DNA of 15,587 nucleotides from assembly GCA_964483405.1 (NCBI GenBank), contig CAZABC010000047.1, forward strand, positions 1 through 15,587, given 5' to 3'. The notes beneath the pieces are model-generated. The model did not search any database, had not been told where the DNA came from, and saw nothing but the letters and a program-made list of their open reading frames with translations. Both the position numbers and the translations under genes were made by a program. Origin of the DNA: CAZABC01 sp964483405 (GTDB lineage: Bacteria; Chloroflexota; Limnocylindria; Limnocylindrales; CSP1-4). Below are positions 6,874-13,340 of this stretch, piece by piece. Positions within the stretch are counted from its first letter, which is position 1; every line of letters begins with the position of its first letter.

Positions 6874-8091
6874 ATGACGCAGCGGCGGCGCGCCCGCGAC
6901 TCGATGGTCCGCCCCCGGCCCGCGTCGAACGGCCGGCCGGCCACTCCCAAGCCCGGGCCCCGCCCATCGACGACGCGCGCGACCGGCCGGATCGCGCCGC
7001 GCCGTGTCCCGCCCCCGCAGCAACGACTCCCGCTCCCCGCCCGCGGGCTGCTCGCGATCGGCGTGGTCGGGGTCGGGATCCTCGTCCTCGTGGTCGCCGC
7101 CGGGGCGCTCGGCACGGTCGGCGGCGCGGTCGCCGGCGCGGTCGGCGGCCTCGTCGACCGGGTGACGGCGACCCCGACCCCGTCACCGACGCCGGTCCTC
7201 GTCCTCGAGTCGCCGACGCTCACGGCCCCGAGCCAGCCGTACACCAACCAGCCGACGATCACCCTCGTCGGGGCCGTCCCGGCCGACGCGGTCGGCGAGC
7301 CCGACCGGACGATCCGCATCCGCGTCGCGACCGGCGGCGGCGAGCCGACCATCCTCAAGGAGATCGCCGCCCCCGCGACCGCGACGTTCACCATCCCCGA
7401 GGTCGCCCTCGTCGAGGGCGCCAACGACTTCACCGCCACGATCGTCGGGCCTGACGACGTCGAGAGCGAGCCATCGGCGATCGTGACCTACGTCCTCGAC
7501 ACCGAGGTCCCGGCGCTGACCCTGACCAGCCCGGCCGATGGCGACACCGTCAACCGCGAGACCGTCGAGATCGTCGGCCGGACCCAGGGCCTGAGCGAGG
7601 TCGTCGCCCGCAACGAGGCGAACGGCGCATCGGTCGCGGGGACCGCCGAGGGCGATGGCGCGTTCACCCTGCAGGTCCCCCTGGCGACCGGACCGAACGG
7701 GATCACGGTCACGGCGACCGACCCGGCGGGGAACCAGGGCACGGCCGTCCTCGCCATCCGCCGTGGCGCGGGCAAGCTCACCGCCGACATCGGGCTGTCC
7801 GACTACCGGATCGGGGTCAAGTCGCTGCCCGAGCCGCTCACGGTCCGCGTCGTCGTCACCGACCCGGACGGCCGGCCGCTCGCCGGCGCGACGGTCCTCT
7901 TCACCCTGACGATCCCCGGGGTCGCGCCGATCGTCCCGTCGCCGGTCGAGACGAACGCGGAGGGCGTGGCGACCTTCAAGACGACGGTGCCCGACGCCGC
8001 GACGCCCGGGACGGGTCCGGTCCAGGCGCGGGTCACCGCCGGCGACCTCGGCGAGGTCACCGCCCGCACGGTCATCACGATCGTCCCCTGA
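6874..8091 (+). CDS. Single-pass membrane protein with extracellular Ig-like domains
   Basis: 405 residues. Residues 1-57 are Arg/Pro-rich and hydrophilic, followed by one TM segment (about 58-80), a Gly/Ala/Val stretch and a PTPSPTP linker (101-107). The rest is beta-rich. The first module runs from about 110 to 210. The second begins near VPALTLTSPADGDTV and ends with VTATDPAGNQG, the pattern of bacterial Ig-like domains of the glucodextranase-B type. The third contains VVVTDPDGRPLAGATVLF and AEGVATFKTTV, typical of invasin/Big_1-like repeats. With Arg-rich residues before the TM, the N-terminus should be cytoplasmic and the Ig domains outside. No catalytic motif is seen; adhesion or a wall-spanning structural role is plausible. 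ATG 6874 is preferred because the open frame upstream runs into the divergent gene. Confidence 0.85.
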   Translation: MTQRRRARDSMVRPRPASNGRPATPKPGPRPSTTRATGRIAPRRVPPPQQRLPLPARGLLAIGVVGVGILVLVVAAGALGTVGGAVAGAVGGLVDRVTATPTPSPTPVLVLESPTLTAPSQPYTNQPTITLVGAVPADAVGEPDRTIRIRVATGGGEPTILKEIAAPATATFTIPEVALVEGANDFTATIVGPDDVESEPSAIVTYVLDTEVPALTLTSPADGDTVNRETVEIVGRTQGLSEVVARNEANGASVAGTAEGDGAFTLQVPLATGPNGITVTATDPAGNQGTAVLAIRRGAGKLTADIGLSDYRIGVKSLPEPLTVRVVVTDPDGRPLAGATVLFTLTIPGVAPIVPSPVETNAEGVATFKTTVPDAATPGTGPVQARVTAGDLGEVTARTVITIVP

Positions 8092-8101
8092 CGCCGCGGG
8101 G

Positions 8102-8130
8102 GTGACAGGCCCCGGACGCGCAGCTACCAT
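8102..8130 (+). promoter_or_regulatory. Promoter GTGACA-17-TACCAT, probably leaderless
   Basis: GTGACA (8102-8107) matches five of six bases of the -35 consensus. It is followed by a 17-base spacer and TACCAT (8125-8130), which fits TANNNT. The -10 box ends 6 bases before ATG 8137, so the expected transcription start coincides with the start codon. No ribosome-binding site fits in the CCGCCC between them. This is the best promoter in the window and shows that the zinc-ribbon gene need not be read through from the Ig-like gene. Confidence 0.6.
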
Positions 8131-8136
8131 CCGCCC

Positions 8137-8625
8137 ATGCCGATGTGGCGCTGCCCGCACTGCGGGGTCCCCCAGCCCGAGGTCGCTCGCTGCTGGGTCT
8201 GTCGGCGCTCGTCGACCTCCTGCGCGACGTGTCGGAGCTTCCGCACCTCCGTCGCGGCCAAGCTCGGCTACTGTGCGCTCGACCGGCGCCGGACGCCGCT
8301 CGACGGCGACGAGATCCGACCCTGCTGGGAGCCTGCCAAACCGACGGTGGCCGCGGTCGAGCCGGCCGTCGCCGGGACCGGCGGACCGCCCGCCGGCGTC
8401 TCTTCGGCGCCGACGATGGGAACGTCCGTTCTGAACCGGCGGGAGTTCGTGCCGATCGAGCGGGGCGCCCCGGCCGCCGGATCGGCGCCCGGCGTGGTCC
8501 CGCCGGCGGCGGCGACCGGGGCAGGTCCCGCGGGCCGGGGGCGGGCGCTCGCTGTCGTCGGGCCGGGCGCCGGCCCGCCCGCGACCGAGCCGCGCTGGTC
8601 GCTCTTCCCCGAGCTCGACCCCTAG
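8137..8625 (+). CDS. Multi-cysteine zinc-ribbon-like protein with disordered tail
   Basis: 162 residues of unknown function. The first 65 contain eight cysteines: the pairs CPHC (Cys6/9) and CWVC (Cys19/22) form a likely zinc ribbon. CATC (Cys29/32), then GYC (Cys46) and PCWE (Cys63), look like a second four-cysteine metal site. Residues 66-150 are Ala/Gly/Pro-rich and probably disordered. The protein ends with WSLFPELDP, which looks like a short linear peptide motif rather than random tail. No enzyme signature or membrane segment is present, so a cytosolic adaptor or nucleic-acid-binding role is possible but unproven. The gene is convergent with the PASTA kinase, with 21 bases between stops. 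Confidence 0.8.
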   Translation: MPMWRCPHCGVPQPEVARCWVCRRSSTSCATCRSFRTSVAAKLGYCALDRRRTPLDGDEIRPCWEPAKPTVAAVEPAVAGTGGPPAGVSSAPTMGTSVLNRREFVPIERGAPAAGSAPGVVPPAAATGAGPAGRGRALAVVGPGAGPPATEPRWSLFPELDP

Positions 8626-8646
8626 GGGCCGCCGCGCCAGATCGCG

Positions 8647-10446
8647 CTACGGCGAGGGGCTCGGCGGCGGGCTCGGCGAGGGCGAGGGGCTCGGGGGCGG
8701 GCTCGGCGAGGGCGAGGGGCTCGGCGGCGGCGTCGGCGTCGGGGTGGGCGTCGGCGTCGGGGTCGGCGACGGGCTCGGCGACGGCGACGGCGATGGGCTC
8801 GGCGATGGGCTCGGCTCGGGGCCCTTCGAGACGACGTAGCTCACCACCGTCCCGGAGGCGACCTCGAGGCCGGCCCGCGGGTCGGTCGAGACGACCGCCC
8901 CGATCGGCACGACCGGATCGAAGGCCTCGGTCCGATCGCCGATGACGAAGCCGGCGGCGGTCAGCGTGTTCACCGCGGTCGTCTCGGGCTGGTTCTTGAC
9001 GTCGGGGACCTCGACGAGCGCCCGGCCGGTCACGATCGTCAGGGCGATGTTCGTCCCCTCGTCGACCTCGGTCTCGGCGGCAGGGTCCTGGCTGAAGACC
9101 GTCCCCTCGGGCTTCTCGTCATCCTTGACGAAGGCGGCCTGGGTGACCGTCAGGCCCTGCGCCTCGGCGACCGTGCGGGCCTGCTCGACCGTCAGGCCGA
9201 CGAGGTTCGGGACGACGACCCGGTCGGGCTCGGGCGAGCCATCGGGCGAGCCACCCCCGGTCAGGAGCTGGAAGGCGAGGAAGCCGACCAGGGCGAGGAT
9301 GAGCAGGCCGAGGACGCCGGCGAGCCAGGTCCAGACGGACGGGCCGCTCGACGGCGGCGGCCCGTCGGCAGCCGGCGGTCGGCCGGTCGGCACCGGCTCG
9401 ATGACCTCGATCCCGCCGCTCGCGTACGCGTCGGGCGGGTACGGCATCGCCGCGCGGGTGGGTGAGCCGACGGCGGAGACGGTGCCCGGGATCGTCGCGT
9501 CGAGGTCGGCCGGACCGCCGATCGCAGCGGCGGCACCGACGACCGCCGCCCCGGCGGCCGCGCCGGCGACGAACCCCCCGGCGCCGGCCGAGTCGTCCGC
9601 CGCGACCCCGGTGGCCCGGGCGCTCTCGTCGAGGAAGAGGTCGAGCGCATCGGCGAAGGCGCCGGCGCTCCCGAAGCGGGCGGCCGGGTCGACGGCCAAC
9701 GCCTTGCGGTCGATCGCGTCGAGCGCGGGTGGGATCCCGGCGCGGACGTCGGAGGGGGCCGGGACCGGACCCGACAGCCTGGCGACGGCGATCGCCGCCG
9801 CGGTGTCGCCGCTGAACGGACGCAGGCCCGACAGGAGCTCGTACAGGACGACGCCGAGCGAGTAGATGTCCGACGCCGCGGTCGCCGTCTCGCCGCGGGC
9901 CTGCTCGGGGCTGAGGTAGTGGACCGAGCCGAGCGTCGTGCCGGGCAGGGTCAGCTGGGCCTCGGCGACCGCCCGGGCGATCCCGAAGTCGGCGACCTTG
10001 ACGGTCCCGTCGCGGGCGAGGAGCAGGTTCCCGGTCTTGACGTCGCGGTGGACGATGCCGCGGTCGTGGGCCACCTGCAGGGCTCGCGCGGCCTCGGAGA
10101 CGAGGCGGGCCGCCTGCCGCGGCGGGAGCGCGCCGTTCTCGCGGACGACCGTCGCGAGGTCCTGGCCGTCGACCAGCTCCATGACGATGTACGGGCCGGC
10201 GACGTCCTGGCCGTAGTCGTGGACCGCGACGACGTTCGGGTGGCTCAGCGAGGCGGCCGACTGGGCCTCCTGCCGGAACCGGGCGAGGAAGTCCGGGTCG
10301 CGGCCGTACTCGGGCCGGAGCAGCTTGACGGCGACGTCGCGCTCGAGCTGCAGGTCGCGCGCCCGCCAGATCGTCGCCATCCCGCCCTGGGCGATCAGCT
10401 CGACGAGCCGGTACCTGCCGCCCAGGATCTGCTCGGTCTCGGCCAC
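8647..10446 (-). CDS. PknB-like Ser/Thr protein kinase with PASTA repeats
   Basis: Membrane eukaryotic-type kinase of 599 residues. The cytoplasmic kinase domain (about 12-280) shows the Gly-loop AQGGMATIW, ATP-binding Lys41 (VAVKLL), Glu60 and the catalytic loop HRDVKTGN with Asp135. It also has DFG at 153-155 and the activation segment GTTLGSVHYLSPEQA; every catalytic residue is present. After an Ala/Gly-rich linker comes one TM segment starting VWTWLAGVLGLLILALVGF, then two PASTA repeats beginning VVVPNLVGLTVEQA and VEVPDVKNQPETTA. PASTA domains bind peptidoglycan fragments in PknB/PrkC relatives, so wall sensing is expected. The last 50 or so residues are Ser/Thr-Pro repeats. GTG 10446 is chosen because AGGAG (10456-10460) lies 9 bases upstream and residues just before it are not kinase-like. 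No partner phosphatase is adjacent. Confidence 0.94.
   Translation of the reverse strand: MAETEQILGGRYRLVELIAQGGMATIWRARDLQLERDVAVKLLRPEYGRDPDFLARFRQEAQSAASLSHPNVVAVHDYGQDVAGPYIVMELVDGQDLATVVRENGALPPRQAARLVSEAARALQVAHDRGIVHRDVKTGNLLLARDGTVKVADFGIARAVAEAQLTLPGTTLGSVHYLSPEQARGETATAASDIYSLGVVLYELLSGLRPFSGDTAAAIAVARLSGPVPAPSDVRAGIPPALDAIDRKALAVDPAARFGSAGAFADALDLFLDESARATGVAADDSAGAGGFVAGAAAGAAVVGAAAAIGGPADLDATIPGTVSAVGSPTRAAMPYPPDAYASGGIEVIEPVPTGRPPAADGPPPSSGPSVWTWLAGVLGLLILALVGFLAFQLLTGGGSPDGSPEPDRVVVPNLVGLTVEQARTVAEAQGLTVTQAAFVKDDEKPEGTVFSQDPAAETEVDEGTNIALTIVTGRALVEVPDVKNQPETTAVNTLTAAGFVIGDRTEAFDPVVPIGAVVSTDPRAGLEVASGTVVSYVVSKGPEPSPSPSPSPSPSPSPSPTPTPTPTPTPTPPPSPSPSPSPPPSPSPSPSPPPSPSP
8650..8818 (-). 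repeat. Low-complexity Ser/Pro/Thr-Pro coding repeats (30-base period)
   Basis: Positions 8651-8680 and 8681-8710 are 30-base tandem copies that differ at one base. A third, partial copy begins at 8711 and drifts into shorter GGCGTC-type repeats. On the minus strand they encode a 10-residue Ser-Pro/Pro unit, then Thr-Pro, then Ser-Pro dipeptides at the C-terminal end of the kinase. The period is a multiple of three, so copy-number change would keep the frame. This is a coding repeat, not a CRISPR or mobile element. Confidence 0.85.
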
Positions 10447-10498
10447 GTGATCGCGCTCCTGTCTGCTTCCGGTCCCGGGTCGCGCCGGGCCGCCCAGC

Positions 10499-10504
10499 AT
10501 CGTA
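10499..10504 (-). promoter_or_regulatory. Possible -10 box for the PASTA kinase
   Basis: On the minus strand TACGAT lies 52 bases upstream of GTG 10446, in the 93-base gap after galU. It would leave a leader long enough for the AGGAG ribosome-binding site at 10456-10460. No recognisable -35 hexamer is present, so this is a weak call. Confidence 0.3.
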
Positions 10505-10539
10505 CCGTACCGGGCGTCTCGGGCCCGGTCGGCGGGCCG

Positions 10540-11418
10540 TCAGAGCTGCAGGTCGCGCAGGTAGGCCCGGAACTCGGTCGCGAGATCCGGTCGCTGGAGG
10601 GCGAGCTCGACGGACGCCTTGAGCCAGCCCATCGTCGTCCCGGCGTCGTGGCGGATCCCCTCGAACCGGTAAGCGTGGACGTGCTGGTCCTCGAGGAGCG
10701 ACTCGATCGCGTCGGTCAGCTGGATCTCGCCGCCGGCGCCGCGCTGGGTCTGCTCGAGCTTGTCGAAGATCTTCGGCGTGAGGACGTAGCGACCCATGAT
10801 CGCGAGGTTGGACGGGGCGACATCGGGCGCCGGCTTCTCGACGACCCGGTTTACCCGGACGAGCCGGTCGTCGTCGCGCGCCTCGACCTCGGGGTCGACG
10901 CCGATGACCCCGTAGCGGTTCGTCTCCGCGGCCGGGACCTCGGCGACGGCGACGACCGACGAGTGGGTCTGGTGGTAGGCGTGGATCAGCTGGCCGATGC
11001 AGGGTCGATCGCTGACGACGACGTCGTCCGAGAGCATCACCGCGAACGGCTCGTGGCCGATGAGCTCCTTCGCCATCAGGACCGCATGGCCGAGCCCGAG
11101 CTGCTCCTTCTGGCGGACGTAGGCGATCTGGGCGAGGTCGCTGATGTGCCGGATCCGGCGGAGCATCTCGACGTCGCCGCGCTCCTCGAGGAGGTGCTCG
11201 AGCTCGAAGTTGAGGTCGAAGTGATCCTCGATCGCCCGCTTCTGGCTCGAGGTCACGATGATGATCTGGTCGATCCCCGCGGCGACCGCCTCCTCGACGG
11301 CGTACTGGATGATCGGCTTGTCGACGAGGGGCAGCATCTCCTTCGGCTGCGCCTTGGTCGCGGGGAGGAACCGGGTGCCCCAGCCGGCGGCCGGGAGGAT
11401 GGCCTTGCGGACGCGCAT
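10540..11418 (-). CDS. galU: UTP-glucose-1-phosphate uridylyltransferase
   Basis: Makes UDP-glucose from UTP and glucose-1-phosphate, a precursor for cell-surface glycans and glycolipids; cytosolic. At 292 residues it has the usual bacterial GalU length. The nucleotide-binding signature AAGWGTRFLPATKAQPKEML is at 10-29, followed by IIQYAVEEAVAAG, VRQKEQLGLGHAV, the metal-binding region VMLSDDVV, VVEKP, and the C-terminal GGEIQLTDAI and YRFEGIRHDAGTTMGWL. Lys27 and the LGLGHAV glycine loop agree with GalU rather than RmlA or ManC. Start ATG 11418 has GGCGAGG four bases upstream. It stands alone between the orphan regulator and the kinase; gaps of about 75 and 93 bases suggest separate promoters. 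Confidence 0.96.
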   Translation of the reverse strand: MRVRKAILPAAGWGTRFLPATKAQPKEMLPLVDKPIIQYAVEEAVAAGIDQIIIVTSSQKRAIEDHFDLNFELEHLLEERGDVEMLRRIRHISDLAQIAYVRQKEQLGLGHAVLMAKELIGHEPFAVMLSDDVVVSDRPCIGQLIHAYHQTHSSVVAVAEVPAAETNRYGVIGVDPEVEARDDDRLVRVNRVVEKPAPDVAPSNLAIMGRYVLTPKIFDKLEQTQRGAGGEIQLTDAIESLLEDQHVHAYRFEGIRHDAGTTMGWLKASVELALQRPDLATEFRAYLRDLQL

Positions 11419-11422
11419 CGAG

Positions 11423-11458
11423 CCTCGCCTGCGGCGGATCGGGAAGGACCCGAGTATA
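11423..11458 (-). promoter_or_regulatory. galU -10 box and ribosome-binding site
   Basis: On the minus strand TATACT (11453-11458) matches five of six bases of the -10 consensus and stands out in very GC-rich sequence. It lies 34 bases upstream of ATG 11418, and AGGCGAGG (11423-11430) is a plausible ribosome-binding site four bases before the start. No standard -35 hexamer is visible. Unlike its leaderless-looking neighbours, galU therefore seems to have a conventional short leader. Confidence 0.5.
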
Positions 11459-11493
11459 CCCGCGGCCCGCCCCGGACCCCCGTCGCGGGTGGG

Positions 11494-12156
11494 TCAGTCG
11501 GGCGGGACGAGCCTGTGTTCGACCGCCCAGAGGGCCGCCTGGGTCCGGCTCGTGAGGGCGAGCTTGCCGAGGATGTTGCTGACGTGGGTCCGTGCCGTCC
11601 GCTCGGTGATGCCGAGCCGCCAGGCGATCTCCTTGTTCGGGAGGCCCTTGCCGACGAGCCCGAGGACCTCGGTCTCGCGGTCGGTGAGCGGCTCGACGAG
11701 CTCGGGCTCGCGGCGCGTCCGGAGGCGTTGGGCGAGGAGACGCGCGACCGCCGGATCGAGATGGACCTCGCCGGCGTGGGCCGCCCGGATCGCGGCGACG
11801 ACCTCGTCGGCGTCGGCGTCCTTGAGCAGGTAGCCGGTCGCGCCGGCCTCCAGCGCGGCCGTGACCTTGTCCTCCTCGATGAACGAGGTCAGGGCGACGA
11901 TCTCGGTCTCCGCGCCGCTCGCCCGGATCGCCTCGATCGCGCCGATCCCGTCGAGCTCAGGCATGACGAGATCCATCAGGACGACGTCGGGGGCGAGCGC
12001 CTCGACCGCGGCGACCGCCTCGCGACCGTTCTCGGCCTCGCCGACGACCTCGAGGTCGTCGAGCAGCTCGAGGAAGCCGCGGAGGCCGCGCCGGACGACC
12101 GCGTGGTCGTCGACGATGAGGACGCGGATCCGCGTGGCGGAGGGCTGGTCGCTCAC
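11494..12156 (-). CDS. NarL/LuxR-family response regulator (orphan)
   Basis: Transcription regulator of 220 residues. The receiver domain has Asp16/Asp17 (IVDDHAVVRRG), phospho-acceptor Asp62 (VLMDLVMPELDG), Thr90 and Lys112, so it is complete. The C-terminal LuxR-type helix-turn-helix (about 156-210) contains LTDRETEVLGLVGKG, NKEIAWRLGITERTARTHV and NILGKL. The closest well-known style is LiaR/VraR/DegU. GTG 12156 is chosen because VSDQPSATRIRVLIVDD gives a normal start and a -10-like box ends 7 bases upstream; the 12 residues before it cross that box. No histidine kinase is adjacent, but the upstream side runs into the assembly gap. The activating kinase is therefore unknown. Confidence 0.94.
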   Translation of the reverse strand: MSDQPSATRIRVLIVDDHAVVRRGLRGFLELLDDLEVVGEAENGREAVAAVEALAPDVVLMDLVMPELDGIGAIEAIRASGAETEIVALTSFIEEDKVTAALEAGATGYLLKDADADEVVAAIRAAHAGEVHLDPAVARLLAQRLRTRREPELVEPLTDRETEVLGLVGKGLPNKEIAWRLGITERTARTHVSNILGKLALTSRTQAALWAVEHRLVPPD

Positions 12157-12163
12157 GCCATCG

Positions 12164-12169
12164 AGGATA
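12164..12169 (-). promoter_or_regulatory. -10-like box just before the response regulator start
   Basis: Minus-strand GCTATCCTCG contains TATCCT (12164-12169), ending 7 bases before GTG 12156. The spacing predicts a message beginning at the start codon. A similar GCTAYCMTC element precedes three other genes in this window. The -35 side (GTGCCC at 17-base spacing) is only a partial match. Confidence 0.45.
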
Positions 12170-12222
12170 GCGGTCGCGGGAAGCCCGGGCACGGCCGACC
12201 GCCGGGTCGGACCGCCGGCCGG

Positions 12223-12322
12223 NNNNNNNNNNNNNNNNNNNNNNNNNNNNNNNNNNNNNNNNNNNNNNNNNNNNNNNNNNNNNNNNNNNNNNNNNNNNNN
12301 NNNNNNNNNNNNNNNNNNNNNN
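12223..12322. other. Assembly gap (100 N) flanked by a 22-base duplication
   Basis: Exactly 100 N bases mark a scaffolding gap of unknown true size. The 22 bases on its left (12201-12222) are identical to the 22 on its right (12323-12344), both beginning GCCGGGTCGG and ending CCGCCGGCCGG. This is what two contigs sharing an end overlap look like, so real missing sequence may be small or nil. The non-coding stretch 12157-12361 otherwise shows only the regulator's promoter and GC-rich inverted repeats. Confidence 0.95.
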
Positions 12323-12361
12323 GCCGGGTCGGACCGCCGGCCGGCCGGACCGTCGGCGTCG

Positions 12362-13321
12362 CTAGACGAGGTCGATCGCCGGCGCGACCGGCTCGGTCTC
12401 CGGCTCGGAGACGAGCTGGAGCAGGAGGGCGGCGCCGAGGACGAGCGCGCCGCCGACGACCTGGACGGGGACGAGCGTCTCGGCCAGCAGGATCGCCGCG
12501 AGGGCGACCCCGACGACCGGCTCCCAGAGCATGAGGATCCCGGTCCGGGTGGCGCCGATCGAGCGGATCGCCGTCAGGAACAGCAGCGACGGCACGGCCG
12601 CCCCGAGGATCCCGGCGACCAGGATCGGCGGCCATGACGCGGTCGAGCGGAGCGGCTCGGCGAGCTCCGGCAGGAGCCCGGCGACGGCGGCCACCAGCAG
12701 ACCGCCGGCGAACGAGCCGGCAAGGATGAGCATCGTCGCGGTCTCCGCGGCGACCGCGCTGTAGCCGTGGCGGCTGATCGTCATGAAGACGGTCTGGCTG
12801 GCGGCGGCCGCGAGGCCGAGGGCGACGCCGAGCGGATCGACCGCGACGTCCCCGCCGGGATCGAGGCTACCGACGAGGACGAGGACGACGCCGACGGTCG
12901 CGAGGGCGAGCGCGAGCGCCCGCGGCGCGGTCAGCCGCTCGTGCCCGAGGGCGACGCCGACCGCCGCGACCATCGCCGGGTACGTGTAGAAGAGCATCAG
13001 CGCCAGCGCGATCGTGATCCGCCCGAATGCGACGAAGATCGCCAGGTTGAGGGTGAACCCCATCACCACCGCGACCGCGAGCGAGGCGCGACCGCGGCCG
13101 TCGAGCGCGCCGACCGACCCGAGCGAGCGGCGCAGGCCGCCGGTCGCCCCGATGCCGGCGGCAAGGGCCAGCGCGCCGGTCCCGGCCCGCCAGGCGACGA
13201 AGGCGAGGGCCGCGACGCCGGCCGCCTCGGCCCATCGCGAGAGCGGGCCGAGCATCCCGAAGAGGGTCGCGGCCACCAGCGCCGCGACCGAGCCGAGGAG
13301 CAGCCGCCGGTCGGCGAGCAT
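12362..13321 (-). CDS. EamA/DMT-superfamily transporter
   Basis: Integral membrane protein of 319 residues with about ten hydrophobic segments arranged as two EamA-type halves. The first half contains ATLFGMLGPLSRWA near residue 20, the intermediate FVAWRAGTGAL and ALMLFYTYPAMVA. The second ends with the typical LMLWEPVVGVALAAILLAE. Members export or import small metabolites such as amino acids, sugars or nucleotides; substrate cannot be predicted here. The start ATG 13321 lies 19 bases after the stop of the upstream membrane-protein gene with only GC-rich sequence between. The two are therefore probably co-transcribed. The C-terminal tail is short, acidic and cytoplasmic. Confidence 0.9.
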   Translation of the reverse strand: MLADRRLLLGSVAALVAATLFGMLGPLSRWAEAAGVAALAFVAWRAGTGALALAAGIGATGGLRRSLGSVGALDGRGRASLAVAVVMGFTLNLAIFVAFGRITIALALMLFYTYPAMVAAVGVALGHERLTAPRALALALATVGVVLVLVGSLDPGGDVAVDPLGVALGLAAAASQTVFMTISRHGYSAVAAETATMLILAGSFAGGLLVAAVAGLLPELAEPLRSTASWPPILVAGILGAAVPSLLFLTAIRSIGATRTGILMLWEPVVGVALAAILLAETLVPVQVVGGALVLGAALLLQLVSEPETEPVAPAIDLV

Positions 13322-13340
13322 CGGTCGGGCCCCGGCCCCG

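Noticed and set aside
8626..8646. Terminator between the convergent zinc-ribbon and kinase genes
   Set aside because: Only CCCCTAGGGG (a loopless palindrome at 8619-8628) and a 4-bp GCGC pair are present; no stable hairpin with a T run.
8651..8740. CRISPR-like or mobile repeat array
   Set aside because: The copies are directly adjacent with no unique spacers, are in frame with the kinase tail and encode Ser/Pro units.
10447..10500. Earlier ATG start for the PASTA kinase
   Set aside because: It would translate through the AGGAG ribosome-binding site; GTG 10446 puts the normal GGRYRLVELI kinase opening at residue 9.
12201..12344. Target-site duplication around a mobile element
   Set aside because: The 22-base duplicates flank only Ns of standard length 100; assembly overlap is the simpler reading.
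9919..12534. Very long plus-strand open frame (871 codons) running through the N gap
   Set aside because: It is antisense to the kinase, galU and the regulator, all with intact family motifs, and it only stays open across Ns. It is highly charged, with no domain signature; such shadows are common in very GC-rich DNA.
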